Assembly: GCA_030765045.1 (NCBI GenBank)
Contig: CM060962.1
Location: 91,599,412-91,663,411, forward strand
DNA from: Tenodera sinensis
Lineage: Eukaryota; Arthropoda; Insecta; Mantodea; Mantidae
DNA: 64,000 nucleotides
Reading direction: 5' to 3'
The notes under the pieces were generated by a model that searched no databases, was not told where the DNA came from, and saw only the letters and a program-made list of their open reading frames with translations. The position numbers were made by a program, and so were the translations under genes. Positions 11,263 through 22,830 of the stretch are shown in pieces. Numbering within the stretch: position 1 is the first letter of the stretch; each line of letters opens with the position of its first letter.

Positions 11263-12114
11263 AAAATTTAGTTTTATTTTTAGTGGTTTTTTTCTTAGTG
11301 AAAAGATTTGGTAGTTTGATTTTGTTGTATTAACAGTCATTAAATTTTCTTTGGTCCACCTCTGTAAGTTGGTTAAGGATTGTTGCATGGTTTTTTCTAG
11401 TTCTGTACTTTTGCTTTTTGGTTTTGAAGTCCACATTACTAAGTCATCAGCAAATAGTGCACACTTCACGCCTGATTCTTGTATTTGTTGTGGTAGATCA
11501 TTAATAAATATATTAAAAAGTGTAGTGCTGAGCACTGCACCTTGTGGTAAGCCACGGTGTACTTGTTTATATTTAGATATATTTCTTCCATATCTGGTTG
11601 CAATAAAGCGTTGTGTTAGGAAATGACATAGCCATGAAAACATTGGACCTTGTATCCCTATTTTTTTTACTTTCTTTAGTAGTTTTGTTCTGCATATAGA
11701 ATCATATGCACTTTGAAAATCAATAAAAACTGATAAATTATCTTCTTTTCTATTGAAGGAGTCTTTGATTTCTTGACTGAGAAGTAAGACTTGTTCATTT
11801 GTAGAGTGGAACTCTCTGAATCCAGCTTGACATGGGGATATTAAATTTTGTGATTCTAAGAACCAATTTAACCTGTTTGACACCATTCTTTCCATCACTT
11901 TTGCTATTATGCTGGTAAGAGCTATTGGTCTATAATTTTTTATTTCTGATGCTGTTTTGTCTTTCTTCAAGAGTGGGACAATTATTGCTTTTCGCCATTC
12001 AGCAGGTACAGTGATTTTCCAGGATAGATTGTAGAGTTTCAGTAGTTGTTGTTTTGCTGTTTTTCCAAGGTTTTTTATGAACTCTGGATGTATGTGATGT
12101 GGTCCAGGAGACTT
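11221..12114 (-). pseudogene. LINE-A ORF2, reverse transcriptase domain
   Basis: From KSPGPHH the frame runs through WRKAIIVPLLKKDKTASEIK, NYRPIALTSIIAKVMERMV, the IDFQSAYDSI block (first catalytic D), RGLPQGAVLSTTLFNIFIND, and the active-site box FADD at CALFADDLVMW. These are reverse transcriptase blocks 0 to 5 in order with catalytic aspartates intact. The final part of the open frame (NNYQKQRKQSI) is out of frame. A one-base slip near 11262 separates it from the true continuation PETKEAKYLGVTFDTKLTW. Confidence 0.92.
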
Positions 12115-12909
12115 TTAGTCTTTTAGATTATTTATTGCAATGTTCAATTCTTGCATATTAAAATTTTGAAAAAAGATATTGCACTGAGTGTTAAAATTAC
12201 ATTCTCTTTCTTGTTTCAAATCTTTCTTAAATTCTTTACATTCCTTTTTATTATTTCTTGTTACTTTGTGTGAATTAGCATAATATTTATTGAATGTTTC
12301 GGCTATGAGTGCGTCATTTACTAACATTTTATTGTTGTGTATGATAGGTGTGCTGTTGTTTTCTTTCCTGTCCTTGACATTTTTTATGAACTTATGAGCT
12401 TTGTTACCATCTGTCCTATAATCCATTTTTTCTAAGAAATTATTAAAGTGATTCCTTTTAGCAGTATTAATTTCTTTTTTTAGTGAGGCACATTTCTTCC
12501 GCCATATTTGTGTATCTGACATGTTTTTTGTTTGTTCAGCTGTATTTCTAGCTATATCCCTTTGCTTTTTCAGTTCTAACTGGGGGTTCCAAAAGGGTTT
12601 GAAATTTTTAATTCTTCCACGAGGAATATGTTTTTTTGCAGTTTCTAGGATGACTTTACAGAATTCTTTGTTCATATGATCTGGTTGGTCATGCAGCTGT
12701 GAGTTTGTTTGTTCTTTAAATTTATGTTCTAATTCAGTTTTATATTTGTTCCAATCTGCTTTTTTGAAGTTCCAATACAGATTCGTGTGACATTGACTGT
12801 TATTTGTATTATCTAGTTTTATATCAGCAATTACTGCTCTGTGACCAGAACTTGGATCTTCTATAACTTGTTTTTTAATTTTTGAAACAATATCTGTTGT
12901 AGCTAACAA
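12115..12909 (-). pseudogene. LINE-A ORF2, endonuclease end and linker to reverse transcriptase
   Basis: Continues after the frameshift with ATTDIVSKIKKQVIEDPSSG and HRAVIADIKL, the SDH-like end of the endonuclease (here the histidine is in GHRAV). A lysine-rich linker with tryptophans follows, and it stops at NNLKD. The next codons in the same frame read KSPGPHHIHPEFI, the usual start of the reverse transcriptase, so the TAA at 12117-12115 is a point-mutation stop. Confidence 0.88.
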
Positions 12910-12919
12910 GAGGTCTGGG

Positions 12920-13573
12920 TTACTGCCCGCTCCAGAATAATATGAAGATTGTGGGATCTTCTTTACTATAAATCACTTCAAAAGTTGTGGTATTCAAAAA
13001 TTCTTCCACTATCTTCCCTGTAGAATCCACTTCTTCATAACCCCATCTTTTGGAATGTGCATTGAAATCCCCAATTACGATTGTTTTATTTAATTGGTCA
13101 ACAAGTGAGAGATCTGGTTCATTCCTGGGAGGATTGTAAATACTGTATAAATGTAGATGTGTTTTGTTATCCCAAAAATTTAGCTTTATTAATTCACTTT
13201 TATCTGTGTTATCCATTTCTTTAACAATTTCAAAGGAGGTTTTAATATCCTTTTTGACTCCAACTAATATTCCACTACTTATCTGTCTATTTTTGGGTAG
13301 TAAGTGCAATAAAAATCCAGTAAAATTGAAGTATTTAAGTTGGTCATTTGTTAGATTTGCTTCTTGTATTACAAATATATCAATGTTATAGTCAAATACA
13401 ATTTTATTCAGTTCTACTCTTTTTGTTTGTGTGAGACCACCCGCATTCCATTGTAGAAGTCTGATGTTAGATCTTCTATTAATATAATGTTTTGGTTCTC
13501 GAGAAGTAGTCCCCGCCCGGAGATCCGAATGGGGGACTATTTTAACTCCGGAACATTTTATCCCTCTAGTCAT
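12920..13573 (-). pseudogene. LINE-A ORF2, endonuclease domain
   Basis: Starts MTRGIKCSGVKIVPHSDLRA, with the endonuclease fold beginning LLQWNAGGLTQTKRVEL (N and the catalytic network), then IFVIQEAN (catalytic E), SGILVGVK, YNPPRNEPD and VIGDFNAHSKRWG (D-x-N). The natural continuation, SYYSGAGSNPDLLLA, is in another frame: one base has been gained or lost near 12940, giving a false ending FWSGQ. Role: nicks target DNA to start target-primed reverse transcription. Confidence 0.9.
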
Positions 13574-13938
13574 ATTTCATAAAAAAGAGAGCAATAGCAG
13601 TAATAGTAACCGTTTTTTAGAGAGCACCATATTTTTATGTTTTGGCGGTCACATCGCTCTCTCACAACCCCCAGAATGTCTGGGGGACCACACCTGTCGT
13701 TGGTTTACGGGTCTCACCAACCTGACCGGGAGAGTTATCAAAATAAATTCACCGACCATATCCTCTGATTACCAATCAGAAGACGTATTACATGCCATGA
13801 CAGGTCAGCATGTTAGGGGTTAAGGTTTTATAGAAAAATTAGAGAAATGGAGAGGTTGGAAAAATAAAGACTCCCTAGCCCTCAGGAACCCTAATAGCAT
13901 CGGGGTCGGAAGAGAACAAGAGATGACCAAGGTAAGGC

Positions 13939-14404
13939 CTTGAAACACATGCTAGTCGGGTACAACACAGGCCACTGGTGTGTGCGAGGCAGCTCAGCGT
14001 TGCCATTTACATTGCCAAAATGAACATTGTTACAAAACGATTAAACCTACCATAACAAAACTTAGTATTTTAGCCAGGTTATTCTGGCTGAAGCAGTACC
14101 TTCCACCCTATATTCCTTCAGAGCATAACCTCAGGTTCAACACAGCCATTTTAAAATGGTCTTATTACATAATTATCTAAGATCAGTATTAGAAAAATAA
14201 ATTACAGAAAGTTTGTACGGTTTATAAAAAGGGAGGGAGGAAGGGAGGGAGGAAAGAAAGAAGGATGAGTGGGACAGAGTGAGAAAACATGTTTTACAAA
14301 ATTTCTTAAATTATGTTTTACTCAGATTGACTACAATCATTTCTTTTTAACTTCATAAAAAACAAAACTACTTCTAATCTTTTAATTCAATTATTATGTT
14401 ATAC
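13939..14404. other. intronic sequence between LINE-A and exon e
   Basis: Contains a purine-rich GGGA/GGAA microsatellite (about 14231-14262). Nothing else recognised. Confidence 0.5.
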
Positions 14405-14537
14405 CATGAATTTGCCATAGCCAGCTCACGAGCTGAACCACTGGATACCACCCATTGCAAGGCCAGTTCCTCATGGACAATTTTCTGTGGTAACTGAATC
14501 TTTGATATCTGGTATAAGAAATTCTCCTGACTTGGAC
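14405..14537 (-). CDS. DOCK7: DOCK7-like exon e (133 nt)
   Basis: The acceptor is tttgtttcag; the donor is catg followed by gtataa. Two bases complete a glycine codon begun in exon d, 25.7 kb away. The exon encodes PSQENFLYQISKIQLPQKIV and then HEELALQWVVSSGSARELAM, the latter being one of the best conserved blocks in DOCK6/7/8. It ends with TG, completed by G at the start of exon f to give tryptophan. The near-complete LINE-A copy lies just beyond its donor side, at 9810-13938. Confidence 0.92.
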
Positions 14538-15220
14538 CTGAAACAAAGATAATTTTAATCTGGAATTAATTTGTATTTTTCCCTGTTTAAGCTATTATTC
14601 AGTATATCAATGCAATCAGTAATTGCCAAATCAAAACTTTAATTAATGTGCATTTCATAACCCTCAATATGTAGGTATACTCAGCATATTTTTAACTCAG
14701 AAGTATATCATTTTTCTTTAACATAGAATATTAATAATTTTAACATCAAATAACATATGTTAAAAATTCTTCTGAAAACTTAATCCACTGATGAATAAGT
14801 TACTGCCATGAAACCCACATCCTGGCTTCTGAGCTTCAGTGCTGCACGCACGCACGGACGCACACACGCACACAGATTCACTTTAGACAATGTTCTACAA
14901 AAGTAACAACGATGGCCATATTTTAAGTACGTGCTGATTATGTCGGTTATTGGGTAGCTGCTCCCAGCCGGTCTCCCAGTACTCTGCCACTAAGTTTCAA
15001 CTCTCTGTCGTGTGATTGTTTTTTATTGTGCTGCATTATTTACTGCCATGTCAATTAATAATCCTGATGACTGCCAGGCGTATTCCATCATTTGGTTTCT
15101 AAACACAAAGAAGGTCTGTCCTACAGATATTAATGAATTGTTCAGAATATGAGGACAGTGTGATAAATGATAGAAATATGTGTAAGTGGTGCAGATTGTT
15201 CGATGAAGGAAGGAGGAATG
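14538..15220. other. intronic sequence, nothing recognised
   Basis: AT-rich with a short CGCA/CACA run near 14846-14872. No coding similarity seen. Confidence 0.5.
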
Positions 15221-15246
15221 TTCATGATGAGATCAATCTGGATGGC

Positions 15247-15900
15247 CTGCTGTCATCAGTGAAGAGTGAGTGAGTTTCCAACTTCACTGTTTCCGAAACA
15301 CCTCCATGTTTTACAGAGGGGGTGAGGCAAGCTTCAAGCTTTCTCTCCCCAGGGCAACAGAGAACATACTGCCGACGATTTGAACAAAATTTCTCACATT
15401 TGGATTCATCCATCCACAGAACACTTTTCCAGTCGTCTAAAGTTCAATTCTGGTGATCTTTGACCCACTGCAACCTTTTAAGCTTGTGCTGATGGGTTAA
15501 TAATGCCTTCTTCACAGCTACACATCCAAACAACAAAACTACACATAAGCGACTTCTTACCATTGACACTGAAACTGGCTCTGCCCTGGTAGTATTTATT
15601 TCACTGCAGATAGACACAGCTGGGTGCCGCTTATCACGTTTGCTCAAAAGTACAATTTTATGGTCCTCCACTACTGGTGTTTTTCTTGGACGTTGCTGCA
15701 TGGTCGATCAGCATGGGAATCAGTCTCTCCTATGCACTTCAATACAGAGCAAGCACCACAGTCAGAAATGCCCAGTTTATTTGCTATTTTTCTGTTGGAC
15801 CATCCTGCATCTTTGTATGACATGCCATTGCTCTTTTCCCAACACTCACACTTGCTCTTTTACCCATTCTTGTTTATTTGGGGCACTTAGTGCTATACTA
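15247..15900 (-). pseudogene. Tc1-like transposase remnant
   Basis: Minus-strand fragments in order: KIANKLGISDCGACSVLK (helix-turn-helix), QQRPRKTPVVEDHKIVLLSK, a second helical region, LTHQHKLKRLQWVKDHQN, then WKSVLWMDESKCEKFCSNRR (first catalytic D in MDES) and GERKLEACLTPSVKHGG. This is the Tc1/mariner layout (WxxVLWSDESKFxLF, TVKHGG). It carries frameshifts and at least one stop. It breaks off after KHGG, so the second catalytic D and the final E are absent. Terminal inverted repeats were not found. Confidence 0.8.
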
Positions 15901-16130
15901 CTATGCTCACTGCGCAATTAACACTGGGACTGTCACAGAACTGATCACCTTGACTGTTGAAACTACTCTGATTACACCACAAGCATTGGGAAGAGCTCTG
16001 GGACACTCTAAACTAAAATTTTCTCCATGAATAACAGAGTAGGATATAAACAGAGTGACAAACATAAACTAACATCTTTATGTTAATATGACACCAGAAA
16101 ATAGCCAGCTCAGAAGAAATACTTGATTGA

Positions 16131-16475
16131 TCAAATATTGGCCAAACATAACCACACAACTTTAAGACTTCCACCGTACCACCTAGATCTGAATCTCATT
16201 GAGTTAGTATGGGGAGACATAAAGCAATGGGTAGCTGCTAAAACCTCTGGAGGCAGAGATTTGAGGAAATTGGACAAATAGAATGGGAAAAGGCATGCCG
16301 TCATGTTGAAGAAATTGAACAAGGATACTGGAATAAAGATGCCATAGTGGAAGAAAGGATTCAGCAAAATATTATCCAAAATAATGGAATGGAAAGCAGC
16401 AACGAAGATAATGAAAATAACAGCAATTCAGACGAGGGAGAAATGTCGGGAATAGAAGAAATGCAAGAAAGTTAA
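16131..16475 (+). pseudogene. DDE transposase C-terminal remnant (Tc1-like superfamily)
   Basis: Encodes LRLPPYHLDLNLIELVWGDI (the PYHPDLNPIELVW box holding the final catalytic E). After a frame slip near 16255 it continues IEWEKACRHVEEIEQGYWNK and an acidic, asparagine/serine-rich tail ending EEMQES at 16475. P-to-L changes have occurred twice in the box. The N-terminal two thirds are missing. An RTE element is inserted about 20 bp downstream of the stop. Confidence 0.75.
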
Positions 16476-16839
16476 GTGGAAACAGTTATAGAGGTATAGT
16501 GCCTTCGGGGGAGCCTGTAACCCCTAGAAGGCGCATCCCCAGGTGGCAGATAGGGGAAAGCCCTCACCAGTCTTAGGCTGGCGGGTAGGTGGGAAATAAA
16601 ATACCACCCGTGGACCAAACAGGTGGGGTGGACGGGACTCCTTAGCTGTAGAGAAAGCAACCCGTCTAGGAGAGAGAACTTTGATATAAAACTCTGGTAT
16701 CCCAGGTTGGGGGTTATGCGCTGGGCTGGAAACCTGCCATGTAAAAATAAAATTTCTCATCAGTCTCACAGAAATAAGCCGGATGGACAGAAAATATGAC
16801 GACATAGGCTAAAAGAAAAGGACAAACGATTAGGAAGAA

Positions 16840-17206
16840 AAGACATATTAAGAATTGGGACCTGGAATGTCAGAGGATTAGGAAATAAAGAAATGGAGCT
16901 AATAAGAGAGCTAGAACACAAATATTAATATAGCAATCACTTCAGAAACCAAAAAAAAGTTAAAAGGTACCAAAGATGTGATGATTTATTCGGGAGTCGA
17001 TCAAACTACAAGAGTCGCTAAAGGAGTTGCCATTTGGATTGATAAAAAATGGAGAAGCAAAATACTGGGTTATGAGTTTATCAGTGATAGAATAGTAAAT
17101 GTAAGACTCAAAACAGAAAAAGGAAAGATATCAATAATAGGAGTTTATGCTCCTGAAGAAGGCAAATCTGAGGAAACTCACCAATTTTACAATACACTAC
17201 AGAAGT
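16840..17206 (+). pseudogene. RTE ORF, endonuclease N-terminal part
   Basis: Starts around RIGTWNVRGLGNKEMELIRE (the TWNVRGL motif with catalytic N), slips frame near 16921, then reads ITSETKKKLKG (catalytic E), VAIWIDKKW, IVNVRLK and ISIIGVYAPEEGKSEE. It is interrupted at TLQ by the LINE-A insertion; the reading resumes with KTLDKYN after it. Confidence 0.88.
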
Positions 17207-17352
17207 GATCTGCAAGAGGAAATGGATCAAGGCCACCTTCAAATATGCCCGGCCACTTCTAGTGCCCCATCCATCAGTGAAAAATATTGGAGAGCAAGAG
17301 GATTAATGACTTCATTGTCAGAAATCCAGCATTAGCTAACAACAACAGAAAA
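17201..17352 (+). mobile_element. LINE-A 3' fragment nested in the RTE element
   Basis: The insertion (about 17207-17346) is the last 140 bp of LINE-A, ending gctaacaacaac. The short direct repeat acagaa flanks it (17201-17206 and 17347-17352 region); joining the flanks restores the RTE frame TLQKTLDKYN. This dates LINE-A activity after insertion of this RTE copy. Confidence 0.85.
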
Positions 17353-17381
17353 CATTAGATAAATATAACAAATCTGATTAT

Positions 17382-18530
17382 GTGGTACTAGCAGGAGACC
17401 TAAATGCCAGAGTAGGCAACTCCCCTATCCCAAATGTGTGCGGACTCTATGGAGAAGAGGCTGTTAATGAGAATGGTAAAATACTGAGAGACTTTGCAAC
17501 ATTTAATGAGTTAAAATTAACCAATACATTCTATAAGAAAAAAGATATACATAAATATACATGGGCTGCCAGAGGATCAAGATCATTAATTGATTATATT
17601 ATAGTAAATGATAAATTAAAAAATTTAATCAAAGATACAACTGTTAATAGAGGAGCGGAACTATATACGGATCACTATTTGGTAACGACGGACATTTACA
17701 TATTGGAGAAATGGAAAAACGGAAGAATAAAGAAAAGTTGTAAAAAATATAGTAAAGAAATGTTTAAAATAGACTTACTGCAAGATAACAGCATAAGAGA
17801 TCTGTTCCAATATCGAATGACAAAATATTTGATGGAGGTTAAAACAGAAGAAGATTTAGAAACTGAATACCAAAATATAAAAGCTATAATATTAAAAACG
17901 GCTAAGGAAGTTTTAGGGACAAGGAAAAATAATAAACGGAAAAAAGGAATAAAGTATTGGAACGAAGAAATAGAAATGGTAATAAAAGAGAAAAAAGCAG
18001 CATACTTAAAATATTTACAAACACCCAGTCAAGAAAATAAACAGAACTATAAATTGAAGAGAAATACTGCCAAAACTAAAATAAGAGAAAACAATCAGGA
18101 ATCATGGAACAGATTTATAGCAACAATAGAACATGACCTCTATGGGAGACAAACTATAGCTTGGAAAATAATGAAGCATTTAAAGACAACAGAAAGGGAT
18201 ATAACGAAACTTTCATGCATCTCACAAGAAGAATGGATAAAATATTACACCGAATTGCTATATGATAAAAATATAGCAAAAATATTAGATGAAGAGTATG
18301 AAGAAAGGACAGTAGATATGATAACATTTGAAGAAGTGCAGGAGGCCATAAAAAATATGAAAAATAGAAAGTCGCCAGGTATATATAATATCCCCATAGA
18401 AGTATATAAATATGGAGGATTAATATTACAATTCCGCATACTACATCTACTAAACATATGTTGGAGAATAAAGAAGATCCCAAAAGAATGGGAAATAGCT
18501 AAAGTTGTATCTATCTTTAAAAAAGGGTAA
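17382..18530 (+). pseudogene. RTE ORF, endonuclease C-terminus and start of reverse transcriptase
   Basis: Encodes LAGDLNARVGNSPI (catalytic D-x-N), LTNTFYKKKDIHKYTWAARG, SLIDYIIVN and YTDHYLVTTDI (S/T-D-H), the RTE endonuclease end. A lysine-rich linker follows, then reverse transcriptase block 0/1: NMKNRKSPGIYNIPIEVYKY and WEIAKVVSIFKKG. The TAA at 18528-18530 replaces a single codon; the same frame continues RNECKNYRGIHLLNTIYK. Confidence 0.9.
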
Positions 18531-19138
18531 AGGAATGAATGCAAAAACTATAGAGGTATACACCTTTTAAATACAATATATAAAATATATACTCGAATTA
18601 TAACAACTAGGGTGAAAATAATAGCTGAAACACATATTAGTGAAGAACAACATGGATTCAGAACAGGTAGAGCATGCATAGATAATGTCTTTACAATAAA
18701 ACAAATATTAGAAAAACGAAGAGAATTTAATCTTGAAACCCATCTAGCATTTATATATTTAGAAAAAGCGTTTGACAAAGTTAACCGGTTATTGTTATGG
18801 GATATAATATGTAAAAAGGGATACCCACTACACTTAGTTAAAATTATTCAAAGCCTATACAGAAATACGAAATTGGTAATGGAAATGGAAGGAGAAATAA
18901 CAAATGAATTTGAAATAAACAAAGGATTGAAACAAGGATGTAGTCTATCTCCAATTCTTTTTAATATATATAAAATTATAATAGAATGGAAAAAAGTAGT
19001 GCATGAGGGGATTAGTTTAGGACAAGGATGAGCAATAAACGCCCTTCTATTTGCTGACGATTTAGTTTTAATCTTTGACAAGGAAGATAGACTACAGAAA
19101 GGAGTATATCAACTAAACCAAATTTGTAAGAAATATAT
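18531..19138 (+). pseudogene. RTE ORF, reverse transcriptase core
   Basis: Carries EEQHGFRTGRACIDNVFTIK, the IYLEKAFDKV block (normally D-x-x-K-AFD), GLKQGCSLSPILFNIY and, after a TGA at 19029-19031, the active-site box LLFADDLVL. The two active-site aspartates are intact. The frame shifts near 19138 (KKYMI versus NMTISKTKTK). Confidence 0.9.
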
Positions 19139-19717
19139 GATATGACAATCTCAAAGACAAAAACAAAAGTAATGGCATTCCAGGGAAAATACCCAATAAG
19201 GACCAAAATTGTAGTAGAGGAAACTATAATAGAACAAGTATCACACTTTCAATACCTTGGCTGTGATATAACCTTTGAAGCGGAAAATCAAGATATAAGG
19301 AATAAAATACAAAAATTCCAAGCAGTTTGCGAAACAATTAAGAGAACCCTCAGGAATAAAGCACGGAAAGAAACCCAAATAAGATTTTACAAAGTGATGG
19401 CAATCCCAATATTAAACTATGGAAGTGAGGCATGGATAATAAGGGAAAAGGAGAAGAGTAAAATACAAGCTGCTGAAATGAGATTCTTACGATCAATCAA
19501 AGGATGCACAAGAGAAGATCACATTAGGAATGAAATTATTAGAGAAGAATTGGAAGTACAACCGCTACTAGAAGAAATCCAAAGATATAGAAGCAAATGG
19601 GTCGAACACCTTAATCGCATGCCAAGAGAAAGAATATCAAAACAAGCCTTCAACTATAGACCAAGAGGACGAAGATCAATAGGACGCCCCCTAAAGAGAT
19701 GGCTCCAGGAAATGTGA
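19139..19717 (+). pseudogene. RTE ORF, thumb and C-terminal region
   Basis: Encodes MTISKTKTKVMAF, FQYLGCDITFEAE, YGSEAWIIRE, EMRFLRSIKGCTREDHIRNE, the W-x-EHLNRM motif and GRRSIGRPLKRW, a signature C-terminus of RTE proteins. It ends at a normal stop, 50 bp before the purine-rich tail. Confidence 0.92.
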
Positions 19718-19776
19718 GACCGGAACAGGCTTAAGCCTAACCCGTGAAGGAAGAGGAAAAAGAAGAAGGTATAGTG

Positions 19777-20866
19777 TGTAGTACGTGTGGCTGATATTAC
19801 TGGAAGTGTGATAAATTGATTTGTAGTGTTGTACTACTTCAGCTCAGAAGCATATGCATAAATGCACATCATCTCACTGCAGACTATACCTCATCTCTCT
19901 CTCTCGATCCCAGCGTTCCCGCAAAAGGTGAGTAGTGACTCACATCCAACCTTTCATATAAAATTTTCATTCGTCAAGAAGTAACGCACGACCTGTACAG
20001 TCATGCATTGATATTTCATAAGTTAAATGCAATATAAAAATATTGTGAGAAGGTTCAAACCACTTGTAATGAATCATACTGTATATTGCCTTCAAATATT
20101 TAAAAGAATATATTAATTCAGACTTAATAATATTGGTGGAATCAATAACAATGAGCACATAAACCAAAATACAGTTGGTGAGTTTAAACTTTCTGTCGCT
20201 AGTGTAATTGGATTGCAATGATCTGAATATCCGTGTAATGTATCAAGCTTAAGTTGTGAGCATATGAAAAAAGAAAAGGCCATCTTAATCTCTGACAGTG
20301 GTGTGTGTCACTGTCTGGAAGTTCACTTTTAGCCTCTGAGAGATAACATGGAAGGGTGGAATGCTCCAGAAACCCAATGTAACACTGGCTTGTGTGTTTA
20401 AAAACACCAGCACTGAATTTGTTGGCATAAATAAATAATGGCCATCCCAATGTGATATGTTACATAAGAATTTCTTGTGGTTACTGCTAGATCTTAAATT
20501 TATGTGTATTTTACCCAGATAATCTTCTAGAACATTGTAAAAAGCGCACATAAACCCCAGATGCCAAGGAAGCATTGTCTTTTGACCTGCCATTGTCCAC
20601 AAAGTTAATGTTGGACCACATATCAATTATACACCTCTTTTTTCCTTTGTTCCTGAATCTGCACTCCTGTAAGCATTGATACTCAAGTAAACCTATCAAC
20701 CTTACTTTGCTTACGTAATTGTACTGGAATATCCCACAAACCTCTATTTGCTCTCAATCATACACTTGTAACCCTGCCTCACCTATAGCCAGATGCCAGA
20801 TGCAAGACGGATAAAATTCTTACTTAAAAATGACCATTATATTTACTAAACACAAAACCTGATGAC
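19777..20866. other. intronic sequence, nothing recognised
   Basis: AT-rich with several open frames of chance type on the minus strand; none shows a domain. Confidence 0.5.
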
Positions 20867-21389
20867 TAGGGCAAGGTAATTAATGATTTTGCATCCTTTT
20901 TTTATGAAGGTAGAAACATTGCTTGCATATGTGAAAAGGTATGACACTAACGGGTTAAATAAAAGCAACTTGTTAGGGCATTTTATTGCAATTTCATAAT
21001 TAATTTTTTTTTTTTTTTCTCCCCAGATAAGATTTTTTTGTCAATTTTTATATAATTTTGAGCATTTTAACACTTTTCCGGAAGGGTGGAAGATTATTTG
21101 TATTTAATTTGAGATGTTTATTATAATTCAGTATTTTTCTTTGTCAATACAATTTCTTGGATTTAAGTAGAGGTTATGCAAACTCCTACCCCTATTTTTC
21201 AAGGAATGTGCATTATGAACTTGCCCACTTCTACAAATTCAATTTCTTAGAGCTCATGCTACCTCCTATGCCTATTTTTCAAGGAATGTGCTTCAGGGAC
21301 ACACTTCCAAGCAAATTCCTATCTCCAGGTAAACCGGCATTGCTGTGCTGTTAAGTGAAGTCATCAGTACAGACTCCATAAGAGCAAAA

Positions 21390-22830
21390 TGCCTAAAGTA
21401 AAGGGAAGTACTAGTGTTAAATTGAAAGAATTTGTTTCAAAATATGGAGAAAATATTTTTTCCATGGACGGTCAAATATTATTCTGCAAGATCTGTGATG
21501 TGCTGCTGAAAAAAAGTTTACAGTAGAACAACATATGTCATGGGAGAAACATAAATTGGACCTGCAGTGACTTAAAAATAAATCCAGTGTAAGATTATAG
21601 CAGATGCTTCTGGGCGAAACTTGTTTAACATTTTTGCCATTTTGTGAGAAACTATGTGAAGCATTTTTATCTGCCAATATTCCACTTCACAAGCTGAATC
21701 ATCCTAAGCTGCATGCTTTCTTAGAAGAAGAGACCGGAAAATTAATTCCAGATCCCAGAACAGTGAGAACAGCCTATGTGGATCAGTGCTACGACAAAAC
21801 TTTGTAACAAATAAGAAAAAGGATTGGAGAAAAAAATTTATTTGTATCCATCGACGGGACAACAGACTATAGCCTGTTATGTAGCGAATGCTGTTGTTAG
21901 AGGTCTAGAAGCACACAGCTCTGGAGAATAATTTCTATGACATTGGAAGCAGTTGGACAAAGTGAACTACTCAACCATCAGCTTAGTATTTGACCATGCA
22001 TTGAGAATACTTTGGCCTAACAGGATTTGAAATTCCAAAGTATTGCTTTTCATAACAGACGCAGCACCCTACATGATAAAAACTGCTAATTCTATAAGTG
22101 TATTCTACCCAAAAATGGTGCATGTGAAATGTTTAGCACATGCATCACACTAGGAAGTGTGTGGAAGTGTGCGAATTTTCCTTAAGTGGATAAATTAATT
22201 GGATGCATCAAGAAAGTATTCTTGAAAGCCACCTCTCAAGTTGTAGCATTAAAAGTAGAAGCTCCAGAAAATCAATTGCCCTTTTCGCCTGATTTGACTA
22301 GATGGGGAAAGTGGCTTGAAGTTGTAGTTATTATTGCAAGAATTTCAACATTGTGAAGAAAGTACTTGATTCCTTTGATAATGCTGAGTCTGTATCAATA
22401 AAAAAGGCACAAGAACTGCAAGCAGATAAAGAAATTGCGGATAAACTTTCTTACATAAAAACCAATTTTGGATTCCTTCCTGATGCAATAACTTCTCTGG
22501 AAAAATCTCAAGTGACATTAGTGGAACAGTTACAAATAGTGGATAATGTAGTGAATGATATGAGCCATACATGTGGTAAGTGGTGATGCAGTGTCAATGA
22601 AATTAAAGAAGTGTATACACGAACAGGGGTATAAAACATTGTGTTCAATTGGCAGAGCTTTGTCTGGTGAACATTTTTCTCTTGCTGGCTCTGAGTTACA
22701 TCCAGGAGATATTGCTTGCTTTCGGTATGCTTCAATTGTTTCCGTTGAAGTAGAGAGGAGCTTTTCCATTTATAAGTCAGTACTAGCGGACAATACAGTC
22801 ATTTTTGTTTGAGAATCTCTGACAATTTGT
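21390..22830 (+). pseudogene. hAT transposase pseudogene
   Basis: Begins MPKVKGSTSVKLKEFVSKYG with a BED-like zinc finger (ILFCKICD). It then reads ANIPLHKLNHPKLHAFLEEE, LFVSIDGTTDYS (first catalytic D), and LTRWGKWLEVVV. The dimerisation end is DIACFRYASIVSVEVERSFS. Many stops and frameshifts. Closest relative in the window is 43660-45180. Confidence 0.8.

Larger units (their letters stand above)
9810..13938 (-). mobile_element. LINE-A near-complete copy (endonuclease, reverse transcriptase, RNase H)
   Basis: Reading on the minus strand, about 365 bp of 5' leader (13938-13574) is followed by one long coding region (13573-9818) and a short 3' end gctaacaac at 9810. The leader matches the short derivatives at 29.5, 34.9 and 62.9 kb but lacks their first 100 bp, so the copy is slightly 5'-truncated. 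Domain order is apurinic-like endonuclease, reverse transcriptase, RNase H and a C-terminal CPLC...H..C motif, as in the I/R1-like group of non-LTR elements. No gag-like ORF1 is present between the leader and ORF2. The coding region has one stop and two frameshifts. Confidence 0.92.
16492..19776 (+). mobile_element. RTE-type non-LTR element, full length, with 10-bp target duplication
   Basis: The element (16502 to about 19766) lies between direct repeats aggtatagtg (16492-16501 and 19767-19776). It has a G-rich 5' untranslated region with tgggggttatgcgctgggct, one endonuclease plus reverse transcriptase coding region, and a purine-rich GAAGAAG tail, all typical of RTE elements. Length minus the nested 140-bp LINE-A piece is about 3.1 kb, as expected for RTE. 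It is inactive: frameshift near 16921, LINE-A insertion at 17207, TAA at 18528, TGA at 19029, frameshift near 19138. Confidence 0.88.

Noticed and set aside
20199..20699. Overlapping minus-strand open frames of 62-113 codons
   Set aside because: No domain, no splice-compatible borders and no repeats; composition like other chance frames in AT-rich sequence.
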